Source of the DNA: Pseudomonas sp. R84
GTDB lineage: Bacteria; Pseudomonadota; Gammaproteobacteria; Pseudomonadales; Pseudomonadaceae
Length of the DNA stretch: 64,000 nt
Assembly (NCBI RefSeq): GCF_009834515.1
Contig: NZ_CP019426.1
Location: forward strand, 4,639,501-4,703,500
Reading direction: 5' to 3'
The notes below the pieces were generated by a model. The model was not told the DNA's origin, searched no databases, and saw only the letters and a program-made list of their open reading frames with translations. The position numbers and the translations under genes are program-made. Position 1 is the first letter of the stretch. Each line of letters starts with the position of its first letter. This document shows positions 9,714-18,778 of this stretch, in pieces.

Positions 9714-10478
9714 TTATTTGAAGCAGGCTGAACTGAGTTTTTCCAGCACGCGATCAGCCTTGCTTTCGGCTTTGATCATGGTCGCCTGCCATGTCGCGAC
9801 ACAGGGCTGCAGATCCGCCTCCAGCTCGGCTTTCGCCAGCCACTGCCAGCAATCGTGCCAGTCACCCAAAGCGCCTTGGGCTGACTTCAATCGCGCCAGC
9901 GCCGCTTCGGGCAAGCGATCCAGTTCGGGATAGGCTTCGATGCCGTAGCGCACGCGCTTGATCAGCAAGCGCAGGCGATGGCGGTCGTGGGCCGGATCGT
10001 GCAGCGCCTCGTCGAGTTTCTGCCATTGCTTGCCGAGGCGTTTTTCGATGCGTTTGTCCAAGCCTTTGAGCAAGCCCTGACGCTGGGAGGCGCGCAGGAA
10101 TCGCGGGAACGCGTCGAGAATCATCAGCAGCGAGGCCACTTCGGCACTCGCCGCCAGCGCCGGATAAGCCTCGGCCATCTGCGCCATGCGCCGTTGCGCA
10201 GCTTCGGGTTGATCATGCGCGAGCAGATAAGCCGCCAGTACCTCGCGATCACGCCATGGCGTGGTCAATTGGCCGACTGCCGAAGCGGCGTCTTCCAGTT
10301 GCTCGACACCGGGCAAACCGCGCAATGGCCGCAACAGGCTGCGCAAGCGCCGCACCGTGGTGCGCAGATCATGCAGCGCCTCGGGGTCGGTACGTGCAGT
10401 CAATCGCGCCTGACAGGCCAGCAGCCGCACCTCCAGACTCAGGACATGAGCCACCAACCGATCAACCAACGCAGACAT
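9714..10478 (-). CDS. CHAD domain-containing protein
   Basis: 254-residue all-helical protein with the CHAD fold (conserved histidine alpha-helical domain), which binds inorganic polyphosphate through conserved His, Arg and Lys residues. Visible signatures: LHDLRTTVRRLRSLLRPL near residue 35, DRHRLRLLIKRVRYGIEAY near 165, and LGDWHDCW near 205. The ATG at 10478 has AGGAG 6 bp upstream and is preferred to the frame opening at 10496. No CYTH triphosphatase partner is adjacent. The role in polyphosphate metabolism is inferred from the family. Confidence 0.85.
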   Translation of the reverse strand: MSALVDRLVAHVLSLEVRLLACQARLTARTDPEALHDLRTTVRRLRSLLRPLRGLPGVEQLEDAASAVGQLTTPWRDREVLAAYLLAHDQPEAAQRRMAQMAEAYPALAASAEVASLLMILDAFPRFLRASQRQGLLKGLDKRIEKRLGKQWQKLDEALHDPAHDRHRLRLLIKRVRYGIEAYPELDRLPEAALARLKSAQGALGDWHDCWQWLAKAELEADLQPCVATWQATMIKAESKADRVLEKLSSACFK

Positions 10479-10557
10479 CACTTGCTCCTGATTCAAATGG
10501 CTCTGACGATCATTCTGCTGCCTAGCGAATGCAGCCTCCTTGCTTCACGTCAGCAGC

Positions 10558-10836
10558 TTAGCGGCCGGCGCGGGATTCGCGAATGTAGAAACGCGCCTTC
10601 TCGGCCTTCTTGCTGCAACCTTCAAAGCCCTCGAATTGTTGCTGGGTCTTGGCGGCGGTCAGCAGCGACAACGCTTTGGAATAGCTGACGGTGCCGGCAA
10701 AGCCTTCGGCCTTGGCCAGATCCAGTTCATGCCAGGCCGCGTCGAGCTGGCTGCCGCAGCTGTCGCGGTAAGCGGTTTTACCGGCGCAACCGGCCAATAC
10801 CAAAGCCATCAACGGCACACAGATCCAGGCTTTCAT
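10558..10836 (-). CDS. Small hypothetical lipoprotein
   Basis: 92 residues with a lipoprotein signal peptide: MKAWICVPLMALVLAGCAGK has the lipobox LAGC with Cys at residue 17. The mature part is about 75 residues, mostly helical, with two further cysteines (DSCGS and EGC) that could pair in the periplasm. A GTG one codon earlier could also start it; GAGG precedes the ATG at 8 bp. It lies 79 bp upstream of the CHAD gene on the same strand and may share its transcript. Function unknown. Confidence 0.7.
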   Translation of the reverse strand: MKAWICVPLMALVLAGCAGKTAYRDSCGSQLDAAWHELDLAKAEGFAGTVSYSKALSLLTAAKTQQQFEGFEGCSKKAEKARFYIRESRAGR

Positions 10837-11052
10837 CACTCACACCTCAAAATAGGTCAACAGTCGTGCAGGTAAGACGGCTTGGCTGCGAAAAAGTGCC
10901 TCGCCGGCGGGTGAAACCGCGCAACTGAGAAGGATATAGCCGAAGGGTCATCCAGTATCGAAAAAACGACGTCACTGGCGCACTGAACGACTTCGGCGAT
11001 TGAGCCGACCCGGCGATGGGTGCATTGTGCAACCTTGTCGGGAGGAAGTTTG

Positions 11053-12093
11053 ATGAAAAAGCGTGTCGCACTGGTGCTGGGCTCCGGTGGCGCCCGGGGT
11101 TATGCCCATATCGGAGTCATTGAAGAGATCGAACGACGCGGTTACGACATCGCCTGCATTGCCGGGTGTTCGATGGGCGCGGTAGTCGGCGGGATCTACG
11201 CCGCCGGCAAACTCGACGTTTACAAAAACTGGATCGAAAGTCTCGACTATCTGGATGTGCTGCGGCTGGTGGACGTGAGTTTCCGCCTCGGCGCGATTCG
11301 CGGCGAGAAGGTCTTCGGGCAGATCCGCAAGATCGTCGGCGAAATCAACATCGAAGACTTGCGCATCCCCTACACCGCCGTTGCCGCCGACCTCACCAAT
11401 CAGCAAGAGATCTGGTTTCAGGAAGGCTGCCTGCATCAGGCGATGCGCGCCTCGGCGGCGATTCCCAGCCTGTTCACGCCAGTGATGCAAGGCAATCGCA
11501 TGCTGGTCGACGGCGGCATTCTCAACCCGTTGCCGATCGTGCCGGTGGTGTCGAGCCACTGTGATCTGATCATTGCGGTCAATCTCAACTCGACCAACCA
11601 GCGTCACTACAAACTGCCGGTGATCCAGCGCCCCGCCGCGTTCCGCTCACGCTTCGACAACCTGATCAGATCGCTGGGGTCGAAGATGCCGTTCCGCCGA
11701 ACACAGGCCGAGCAATTGTTACGGCTCGAACAGGAAGCGCTGCGCGCCGAAGCGGCAGACATCAATCCTTGGCTTGAAGGCGCCGAGCCGGAAAGCCAGC
11801 AACCCGCAGCCGCGCCCGAGCGTGAAGGCGCGCCAAAATCGGCGACCGGTTCGTTCATCATCGATAACGTCGGGCCGGCGTCGTTGCTGGATTTGATCAA
11901 CCAGAGTTTCGAGGTGATGCAGACCTCGCTGGCGCAGTACAAGATTGCCGGTTATCCGCCGGATATCCTGATCAACGTGCCGAAGCGGGTGTGCCGGTTT
12001 TTCGAGTTTTACAAGGCGCCAGAGCTGATCGCGTTGGGGCGGGAGATTGCGCGGGATACGCTGGATCGGTATGAGAGTGAGCAGCAGCAATAA
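11053..12093 (+). CDS. Patatin-like phospholipase (RssA-type)
   Basis: 346-residue patatin-fold lipid acyl hydrolase. The oxyanion-hole motif GSGGARGYAHIG (about residues 10-21), the nucleophile elbow GCSMG (Ser near 41) and the catalytic Asp in DGGILNP (about 156) are all intact, so the Ser-Asp dyad is complete. The C-terminal 130 residues, with a proline/alanine-rich linker around 255-275, are less conserved. The ATG at 11053 has a strong GGAGGAAG site and is preferred to the frame opening at 11020. No signal peptide, so cytoplasmic. Physiological lipid unknown. Ends at a REPIN. Confidence 0.9.
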   Translation: MKKRVALVLGSGGARGYAHIGVIEEIERRGYDIACIAGCSMGAVVGGIYAAGKLDVYKNWIESLDYLDVLRLVDVSFRLGAIRGEKVFGQIRKIVGEINIEDLRIPYTAVAADLTNQQEIWFQEGCLHQAMRASAAIPSLFTPVMQGNRMLVDGGILNPLPIVPVVSSHCDLIIAVNLNSTNQRHYKLPVIQRPAAFRSRFDNLIRSLGSKMPFRRTQAEQLLRLEQEALRAEAADINPWLEGAEPESQQPAAAPEREGAPKSATGSFIIDNVGPASLLDLINQSFEVMQTSLAQYKIAGYPPDILINVPKRVCRFFEFYKAPELIALGREIARDTLDRYESEQQQ

Positions 12094-12098
12094 AGATC

Positions 12099-12174
12099 AA
12101 AAGATCGCAGCCTTCGGCAGCTCCTACAGGGGAACGCATTCCTATGTAGGAGCTGCCGAAGGCTGCGATCTTTT
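12099..12174. repeat. REPIN-like inverted repeat, type A
   Basis: Same 30-bp palindromic arms as at 6544-6621 around a 16-bp spacer. It fills the gap between the convergent patatin and kdpE genes, where it may act as a bidirectional terminator or RNA barrier. Confidence 0.9.
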
Positions 12175-12176
12175 AG

Positions 12177-12872
12177 CTATCCCGCAGATTCCAACAGCCG
12201 ATACCCTACCCCTGCCTCTGTCACGATAAACCGCGGCCGCGTCGGATCATCCGCCAGCTTCTGGCGCAAATGCCCCACCACAATCCGCAGATAATGGCTG
12301 TCCTCGGTGTGGGTCGGCCCCCAGATATCCTTGAGCAATTGCTGCTGGGTAATCACTCGCCCCGGATGCCGCGCCAGTTGCGCCAGCACTGCGTATTCCT
12401 TACGAGTCAGCGCCACTTCGACGCCATCGAGCAACACGCGCCGATAGGCCAGATCGACCGTCAACGGGCCAAAGCTCAGCGCAGCTTGCTGGGCCTCCCC
12501 CGCCGGTGCCTGACGCAACAACGCACGCACCCGGGCGAGAAACTCCTGAATGCCGAACGGCTTGGTCACGTAGTCATTGGCGCCGCCGTCCAGCGCCTGG
12601 ACTTTCTGCCCTTCGCTGGCGCGTACCGACAGCACCAGCACCGGCGTCGTTGCCCACTCGCGAAACTCGCGCAGCACTTGCTGGCCGTCCATGTCCGGCA
12701 AGCCGAGGTCGAGCACCAGCAAGTCCGGCTTGTTCAAGGCTGCCTGCGCCAGCCCCTCGGCCCCCGTGCCAGCCTCGAGCACTTTGTAGCCTTGGGAAGC
12801 GAGGCTGATGCGCAGGAACTTGCGAATCTGCGGTTCGTCGTCGATGACCAAAATGGTCGCGGTCTGGCTCAT
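12177..12872 (-). CDS. kdpE: Two-component response regulator KdpE
   Basis: OmpR-family activator of the kdp potassium-transport operon, 231 residues. The receiver domain (1-120) has the acidic pair DDE (11-13), phosphoacceptor Asp55 in LVLDLGLPD, and Lys near 105 in VTKPF. A winged-helix DNA-binding domain follows (about 130-228; VALTRKEYAVL and RIVVGHLRQKL). It lies last in the kdp cluster, 48 bp after kdpD, so both are probably co-transcribed. The C-terminal domain contacts DNA direct repeats; a candidate site is noted upstream of kdpF. Confidence 0.95.
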   Translation of the reverse strand: MSQTATILVIDDEPQIRKFLRISLASQGYKVLEAGTGAEGLAQAALNKPDLLVLDLGLPDMDGQQVLREFREWATTPVLVLSVRASEGQKVQALDGGANDYVTKPFGIQEFLARVRALLRQAPAGEAQQAALSFGPLTVDLAYRRVLLDGVEVALTRKEYAVLAQLARHPGRVITQQQLLKDIWGPTHTEDSHYLRIVVGHLRQKLADDPTRPRFIVTEAGVGYRLLESAG

Positions 12873-12920
12873 GAATTCACATCAACACAAAAGAGTGGCA
12901 AGAGAGTAGCGCAGTCGCAA

Positions 12921-15572
12921 TCAGGCTTCATCGTCCATCCCCGGTTGCGTCTGCAACGGCAAGTGCAAGGTAATGCAGGTGCCGCGCCCGTCGATGCCGT
13001 CGGCGACACTGATCCGCCCACCGTGCGCACCGACCATGCCCTGACAGATCGCCAGCCCGAGGCCGGTGCCTTGCCCCCCGCGATCACCCCGGGCAGCGGT
13101 GTAGAACATGTCGAAAATCTTCGCCCGTTCATCCTCGGGAATCCCCGGCCCCTCGTCGCTGACCGAGAAGAAAATCTCTTGGTCATTCGCTCCCGCGCTG
13201 AGTTGCAAACGACCGTGAACGGGTGAGAACCGCGCTGCGTTTTCCATCACATTGACCAATGCCTGTTCGATCAACGCGGCATGCACGAACAACAGCGGCA
13301 ACTCGCTCGGCACATCGGTGCTGACCTGCAACGGCGCGAGTACCGCGCGCAGGCGGTTGAGCGAACTGCCGATGATATCAGCCGGCGACACCCAGTCCCG
13401 CGCCAGCTTAAGCGCACCGTGGCCGAGGCGGGTCATGTCGAGCAGATTCTGGATGTAGCGATCAAGGCGCTCGGCTTCATCGCGAGTGCCTTCGAGCAGT
13501 TCATGTCGATCCTCCAGCGGGATCGCTTCGCCGAGGGCCAACAGGCTGTCGATGCTGCCGCGCATGGCGGTCAGCGGCGTGCGCAAATCGTGGGACACGG
13601 AGGCCAGCAAGGCACTGCGCAGTTGTTCGGTTTCACCATGCAGGCGCGCGGCTTCCAGGTCATCAGCCAACTGCGCGCGCGCCAGCGCCTGGGCGAGCGG
13701 CTGGCTCAACGCGGTGAGCAAGCGCCGACGCTGGCCGCTCAGAGTCTGGCCTTCCTTGGCACACACGCCGAGCAACGCCAGCGGCCCGTCCTCGACCGAC
13801 AGCGGCCACCACCACCAACGCCCGAACGGCAACGTGCCGGTGCCCATGCCCGCCGGTTGATCGTGTTGCCAGGCCCAATCGGCGGCGGCGCGTTCGGCCT
13901 CGGTGAATTGCAGCGGGCCGCCGGTTTCGACTTTCCAGCTGCCCTGACCGTCGCGATTAAGCAGGCACAGTTGCAGATCGCTCCAGCCATTGAGGTGTTG
14001 CGCGGCGGCGCTGACGACGGCCTGGCGGTCGGTCGCGGCAGTGAGTTTGCGCGACAGGTCGAGCAGTTCGGTGGTCTCTTCCTGGGTGTCGCGCAAGGCC
14101 TGCAACTGCCGACGCTGACGCGCCGCAAGATTGCCCGTCAGTGCCGCCATCAACAGGAAAAACAGCAACGTCAGCACGTCTTCTTCGCGCTGAATGCTGA
14201 AGGAAAAATTCGGCGGAATGAACAGAAAATCGTAGGTCAGAAACGACAGCGCCGCACAGGCCAGCGCCGGGCCGAGACTGCTGCGCACCGCCACCAGCAA
14301 CACCGCCGCGAGAAACACCAGTGAGATGTTCGGCAGCGGCAATACGCTCGACACCGCCCACGCCAGCGCACTGGCCAACACCGTGGCGACCAGCGCCAGC
14401 GCATAGTCGAACCACACCAGTGTCAGCGCATTGCGCGGGCGCGGTTGATGCTGTTGCTGATCGCTGTCGAGGACGTTGATTTCCAGTCCGTGGGCCTGAC
14501 GTAACAAACGCGCCGCGAGTCCGCCGCCGAACAAACGACGGCGCAGACGTGGCCGGGACTGCCCGACCAGGACCAAGCTCGCGCGGCGTTCGGCGGCATG
14601 CTGGATCAGGGTTTTGGCGACCTCACCGGCGCGCAGTAAAACCACCTCGCCGCCAAGACGCTCGGCCAGTTGCTGAGCGCTTTGCAGGCGTAGACGCGAT
14701 TGCTCGTCGCGCACCGTGCCGTTGTCGACGTGCACCAGACTCCACGGCAAATGCCGGCGCTGGGCAACGCGACTGGCATGGCGCACAAGGCGTTCGGCCT
14801 GTTGGTCGCCATCGACGCCGACCAGCAATCGCCCACGTACCGCCGGGGCCGCCTGACCGAGCTGGCGATAGCCTTGGGCGAGATCATTGTCGACTTGAGC
14901 GGCGGCGGTTTGCATCGCCAGTTCGCGCAATGCGGTGAGGTTGGTCTGGGTGAAAAACGCATCGATCGCCGCGCGCGCCTGCTCCGGCACGTAGACCTTG
15001 CCTTCGCGCAAGCGCTCAAGCAATTCACGCGGTGGCAGGTCGATCAGCAGCAGTTCGTAGGCTTCTTGCAGCACCCAGTCCGGCAGGGTTTCGCGCACTT
15101 GCACACCGGTGATGCCGCGCACCTGATCGTTGAGGCTTTCGAGGTGCTGGACGTTGACCGTGGTGAACACGTCGATGCCGGCGGCGAGCAGTTCCTGAAT
15201 GTCTTGCCAGCGCTTGGCGTGACGGCTACCGGGCGCGTTGCTGTGGGCCAGCTCATCCACCAGCACAAGCTTGGGCCTGGCCGCGAGAATGCCGTCGAGG
15301 TCCATTTCTTCGAGCATCACGCCACGGTATTCCGAGCGCACCAGCGGCTGCTGCGGCAAGCCGCCGAGCAGCGCTTCGGTTTCCGCCCGGCCGTGGGTTT
15401 CGACCACGCCGGCGAGGACTTTCACGCCCTGACGAAGTTGCGTGTGGGCGGCCTGGAGCATGGCGTAGGTCTTGCCGACACCGGGGGCGGCGCCGAGGAA
15501 TACTTTCAACCGGCCACGGCCGTCACGGGGCAAGTCTGCTAACAGTGCGTCGGCGCGGCCGGAGTCGCTCAT
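12921..15572 (-). CDS. kdpD: Sensor histidine kinase KdpD
   Basis: Inner-membrane sensor of potassium limitation, 883 residues from the ATG at 15572 (MSDSGRADAL). The frame runs 42 codons further upstream into the REPIN, which is not plausible coding. Domains: KdpD/Usp-type N-terminal ATPase with Walker A GAAPGVGKT (27-35) and VDELAH; Usp-like domain (about 245-370); four membrane helices (about 395-495); a GAF-like domain; HisKA with phosphoacceptor His in SVSHDLRTPL; HATPase with N (VMENAARFS), GPGIPED and GQGTGLGLAI. Complete and apparently functional. It phosphorylates KdpE, encoded next. Confidence 0.95.
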   Translation of the reverse strand: MSDSGRADALLADLPRDGRGRLKVFLGAAPGVGKTYAMLQAAHTQLRQGVKVLAGVVETHGRAETEALLGGLPQQPLVRSEYRGVMLEEMDLDGILAARPKLVLVDELAHSNAPGSRHAKRWQDIQELLAAGIDVFTTVNVQHLESLNDQVRGITGVQVRETLPDWVLQEAYELLLIDLPPRELLERLREGKVYVPEQARAAIDAFFTQTNLTALRELAMQTAAAQVDNDLAQGYRQLGQAAPAVRGRLLVGVDGDQQAERLVRHASRVAQRRHLPWSLVHVDNGTVRDEQSRLRLQSAQQLAERLGGEVVLLRAGEVAKTLIQHAAERRASLVLVGQSRPRLRRRLFGGGLAARLLRQAHGLEINVLDSDQQQHQPRPRNALTLVWFDYALALVATVLASALAWAVSSVLPLPNISLVFLAAVLLVAVRSSLGPALACAALSFLTYDFLFIPPNFSFSIQREEDVLTLLFFLLMAALTGNLAARQRRQLQALRDTQEETTELLDLSRKLTAATDRQAVVSAAAQHLNGWSDLQLCLLNRDGQGSWKVETGGPLQFTEAERAAADWAWQHDQPAGMGTGTLPFGRWWWWPLSVEDGPLALLGVCAKEGQTLSGQRRRLLTALSQPLAQALARAQLADDLEAARLHGETEQLRSALLASVSHDLRTPLTAMRGSIDSLLALGEAIPLEDRHELLEGTRDEAERLDRYIQNLLDMTRLGHGALKLARDWVSPADIIGSSLNRLRAVLAPLQVSTDVPSELPLLFVHAALIEQALVNVMENAARFSPVHGRLQLSAGANDQEIFFSVSDEGPGIPEDERAKIFDMFYTAARGDRGGQGTGLGLAICQGMVGAHGGRISVADGIDGRGTCITLHLPLQTQPGMDDEA

Positions 15573-15621
15573 GCTTGATGCTCTCTCTTCATGATAGTTA
15601 TGCAGTGTTCTTTCGGCCCTC

Positions 15622-15686
15622 TTCGCGAGCAGGCTCGCTCCCACATTTGGAACGCGTATCCCTGTGGGAGCGAGCCTGCTCGCGAA
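15622..15686. repeat. REPIN-like inverted repeat, type B
   Basis: Arms TTCGCGAGCAGGCTCGCTCC and complement around a 19-bp spacer, between kdpC and kdpD. Further copies at 20734-20799 and 59637-59730. Its location inside the kdp cluster may reduce read-through from kdpFABC into kdpDE. Confidence 0.9.
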
Positions 15687-15702
15687 TGGCCGCGCCACCG
15701 AT

Positions 15703-16248
15703 CTACAATTTTTCCAGTGCCATGTTCAGCGCCAGCACATTCACCACCGGCGGCCCCACCAGCGGCTGTTCGATGTGCGCATCGAGCAGTTGCTGCACAG
15801 TCGATACCGGCAGATTTCGCGCCGCTGCGACACGCGCCAGTTGATAGGCAATTGCTGCCGGTGGCAAGTGTGGATCGAGGCCGCTGCCGGAAGTGGTCAG
15901 CAAGGCCAATGGCACCGGACCTTGACCCGGAACCTGCAGTTTGTTGGCCTCATCGATCACCCGCGTGGCGAGTGCCGGATTGCTCGGTGCCAGGTTGCTG
16001 GCGCTGCTGGACACCGTCGCAAACGCACCGGCGGAGGGACGTGGATGGAACCAGGCATCGCCGACAAAATCCTGGGCGATCAGTGACGAACCACGGACCT
16101 TGCCGTCGGCGTCGTGCACCAGGCTGCCGTTGGCTTGCGCGGGGAAGGCGACTTGCGCAATGCCGGTTACCACCAGTGGATAGGCGACGCCGGTGACCAG
16201 GGTCATCAGCACCAGCAGGCTCAGGGCCGGACGTATCATTGTGGACAT
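15703..16248 (-). CDS. kdpC: Potassium-transporting ATPase subunit KdpC
   Basis: 181-residue subunit of the KdpFABC pump, anchored by a single N-terminal helix (about 10-30, [19 protein letters not shown]) with the rest periplasmic. The family motifs [23 protein letters not shown], and [17 protein letters not shown] are all present. KdpC stabilises the KdpA-KdpB complex. The start at 16248 is chosen because GAGG lies 8 bp ahead; the frame opens 9 codons earlier. Unusually, it stands 456 bp from kdpB because a tandem repeat array intervenes. Confidence 0.95.
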   Translation of the reverse strand: MSTMIRPALSLLVLMTLVTGVAYPLVVTGIAQVAFPAQANGSLVHDADGKVRGSSLIAQDFVGDAWFHPRPSAGAFATVSSSASNLAPSNPALATRVIDEANKLQVPGQGPVPLALLTTSGSGLDPHLPPAAIAYQLARVAAARNLPVSTVQQLLDAHIEQPLVGPPVVNVLALNMALEKL

Positions 16249-16305
16249 TTCAAAATCCTCGAATTCGTTGGGCAAACTTTGGTGGAGTGTCAGGGAGATC
16301 TTTTC

Positions 16306-16694
16306 CCCCTCACCCCAGCCCTCTCCCCCAAGGGGGCGAGGGGGAAAGGGAGCCGATCTCTGTACTTTTCAAAACTTGCGTTCGGCTCGGTATTTCGGGT
16401 CGATGTACCTTTGATTAACCACTCGGTCAGTCCCTCTCCCCCAAAGTCGCCAAGGGGTAAGGGAGCCGGTTTTTGTGCTGTTCAAAACCTGAGTTCGGCT
16501 CGGTATTTCAGGTCGATGTACCTCTCCCAATCACCTCGGTCAGTCCCCTCTCCCACGAAGGTGACAAGAGGAAAGGGAGCCGATCTTTGTGCAATTCAAA
16601 CCTGAGTTCGGCTCGGTATTTCAGGTCGGTGTAGCTCTCGTAAACACCTCGGTCAGTCCCCTCTCCCCCCGGGAGAGGGTTAGGGTGAGGGGCT
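16306..16694. repeat. 113-bp tandem repeat array between kdpB and kdpC
   Basis: Three imperfect copies of a 113-bp unit plus a terminal partial. The landmark GTTCGGCTCGGTATTTC recurs at 16380, 16493 and 16606, and CCCTCTCCC at 16319, 16432, 16546 and 16659. Each unit carries a C-rich/G-rich hairpin (CCCTCTCCC...AAGGGAGCCG). The outer ends are inverted relative to each other (CCCTCACCCCAGCCCTCTCC at left, GGAGAGGGTTAGGGTGAGGG at right), as in a mobile palindromic intergenic element that has amplified. It contains short open frames only, which do not look coding. Confidence 0.88.
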
Positions 16695-16704
16695 CTTCTG
16701 AGAC

Positions 16705-18768
16705 TCACACCAGATGCAGCGCCGTGAGCAGCATGTCGATCGCCTTGATCCCCACAAACGGCACCAGGATCCCGCCCAATCCATAGATCAACAGGTTGCG
16801 ACGCAACAACGCCGCCGCACTCGCCGCCTGCACGCGAACCCCGCGCAGTGCCAGCGGAATCAGCACGACGATAATCAAGGCGTTGAAGACGATGGCCGAG
16901 AGAATCGCACTCTGCGGACTGGTCAACTGCATGATGTTGAGCACGCCCAGTTGCGGATAAATCGAGGCGAACAGCGCCGGCAGAATCGCGAAGTATTTGG
17001 CCACGTCGTTGGCGATGGAAAAGGTCGTCAGCGCGCCACGGGTCACCAGCAATTCCTTGCCGATCTGCACCACGTCGAGCAGCTTGGTCGGGTCGCTGTC
17101 GAGGTCGACCATGTTCGCCGCTTCGCGTGCTGCTTGCGTGCCGTCGTTCATCGCCATGCCGACGTCAGCCTGAGCCAGCGCCGGCGCGTCGTTGGCGCCA
17201 TCGCCGCACATCGCGACCAGGCGACCGTCGTTTTGTTCGTGACGAATGCGTGCGAGTTTTTTCTCCGGTGTGGCTTCGGCAAGAACATCATCGACGCCCG
17301 CTTCAGCGGCGATGGCAGCGGCGGTCAGTGGGTTATCACCGGTGACCATCACGGTACGAATCCCCAGTTTGCGCAGTTCGGCGAAACGCTCGCGGATGCC
17401 TGGTTTGACCACGTCCTTGAGGTGGATCGCGCCGAGCAATTTGCCGTCGGCGCAGACCAGCAATGGCGTGCCGCCGCTCTGCGCGATCTTGTCGATTTCC
17501 CGCGACAGCGCCGGGGCCAGGTCCGAACGTTTTTGGCCGAGGAAACTCAGCAGCGAGTCCACCGCGCCTTTGCGGTAGACGCGACCCTGATAGTCGACAC
17601 CGGACAAACGGGTTTCAGCGCTGAACGGCACAGCGGTCAGGGTTTCCAGCGCCGGCTCAGGTTGCGGATGCAGACCGCGCAGGTATTCAACGATGGACTT
17701 GCCTTCAGCGGTTTCATCGGCCAGCGAGGCAAACAACGCACCTTCAGCCAGCTCACGACCATTCACACCAGGCGCGGCATACACCGCGCTGCAACGACGG
17801 TTACCGAAGGTGATGGTGCCGGTCTTGTCCAGCAGCAGCACATGCACGTCGCCCGCTGCTTCCACCGCACGACCGGATTTGGCGATCACATTGAGGCGCA
17901 CCAGACGATCCATCCCGGCGATACCGATTGCCGACAACAGACCGCCAATGGTGGTCGGGATCAGCGTAACCAGCAGCGCTACCAGAAACACCAGCGGCAG
18001 GCTGCCGTTGGCGAAATGGGCGAACGGCTGCAGGGTCACGACCACGAGCAAGAAGATCAGGGTCAGGCCGATCAGCAGGATATCCAGCGCCACTTCGTTC
18101 GGGGTCTTCTGGCGTTTGGCGCCTTCGACCAGCGCGATCATGCGATCGAGAGTGGACTCACCGGGGTTGGCGGTGATCTGCACCAGCAACCAGTCAGACA
18201 CCAGTCGTGTGTTGCCGGTAACGGCCGAACGATCGCCGCCGGACTCACGAATCACCGGCGCCGATTCACCGGTGATCGCCGCTTCGTTGACCGCCGCGAT
18301 GCCTTCGATGACTTCGCCGTCACCGGGGATCATCTCCCCGGCTTCGACGCGCACCACATCGCCCTTGCGCAGACTCGCTGCCGGCACCACTTGAAAGCTG
18401 CCGTTGGCCAGTTTGCGCCGGGCGCTGAGGCCTTCGCTGCCAGCCTTGAGGCTGTCGGCGCGGGCCTTGCCACGACCTTCGGCCAAGGCTTCGGCGAAGT
18501 TGGCGAACAGCACAGTGAACCATAGCCACAGGGCGATTTGCGCAGCGACGAAGGTCGGCACGTCGGCGTCGGGAATGAAGCACAGCACAGTGGTAAAAAT
18601 CGCGGTCAGTTCGACCACCAGCATCACCGGCGAACGCTTCAGCTGCCGAGGGTCGAGCTTGACGAAAGCTTGCAGCAGCGCCGGCCGCCACAGGGCCGAG
18701 ATCGCGGTTTTCGGTGCTTCTGCCGACTTGATCGGCTCTGCAGGTTTTGCAGGAACGTGCATATTCAT
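16705..18768 (-). CDS. kdpB: Potassium-transporting ATPase subunit KdpB
   Basis: P-type ATPase catalytic subunit, 687 residues. It shows the actuator motif TGES (166-169), the phosphorylation motif DKTGT with Asp314, KGA in the nucleotide domain (about 395), the hinge TGDNPLTA and [10 protein letters not shown]. Membrane helices lie at about 50-95, 230-285 and 580-680. It hydrolyses ATP to drive K+ uptake through KdpA. The start codon is 10 bp from the end of kdpA. All catalytic residues are intact. Confidence 0.97.
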   Translation of the reverse strand: MNMHVPAKPAEPIKSAEAPKTAISALWRPALLQAFVKLDPRQLKRSPVMLVVELTAIFTTVLCFIPDADVPTFVAAQIALWLWFTVLFANFAEALAEGRGKARADSLKAGSEGLSARRKLANGSFQVVPAASLRKGDVVRVEAGEMIPGDGEVIEGIAAVNEAAITGESAPVIRESGGDRSAVTGNTRLVSDWLLVQITANPGESTLDRMIALVEGAKRQKTPNEVALDILLIGLTLIFLLVVVTLQPFAHFANGSLPLVFLVALLVTLIPTTIGGLLSAIGIAGMDRLVRLNVIAKSGRAVEAAGDVHVLLLDKTGTITFGNRRCSAVYAAPGVNGRELAEGALFASLADETAEGKSIVEYLRGLHPQPEPALETLTAVPFSAETRLSGVDYQGRVYRKGAVDSLLSFLGQKRSDLAPALSREIDKIAQSGGTPLLVCADGKLLGAIHLKDVVKPGIRERFAELRKLGIRTVMVTGDNPLTAAAIAAEAGVDDVLAEATPEKKLARIRHEQNDGRLVAMCGDGANDAPALAQADVGMAMNDGTQAAREAANMVDLDSDPTKLLDVVQIGKELLVTRGALTTFSIANDVAKYFAILPALFASIYPQLGVLNIMQLTSPQSAILSAIVFNALIIVVLIPLALRGVRVQAASAAALLRRNLLIYGLGGILVPFVGIKAIDMLLTALHLV

Positions 18769-18778
18769 GATGGATTCC

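Noticed and set aside
16114..16605. Open frames through the 113-bp repeat array
   Set aside because: Repeated low-complexity translations ([19 protein letters not shown]) with no start signal; the DNA is repeat, not gene.
16714..18525. 603-codon frame antisense to kdpB, and similar long antisense frames in kdpA, rpsA, tyrA-aroA, the MCP and serC
   Set aside because: Artefacts of GC-rich codon bias; no ribosome sites, and composition is rich in Arg, His and Gln. The sense genes have all catalytic motifs.
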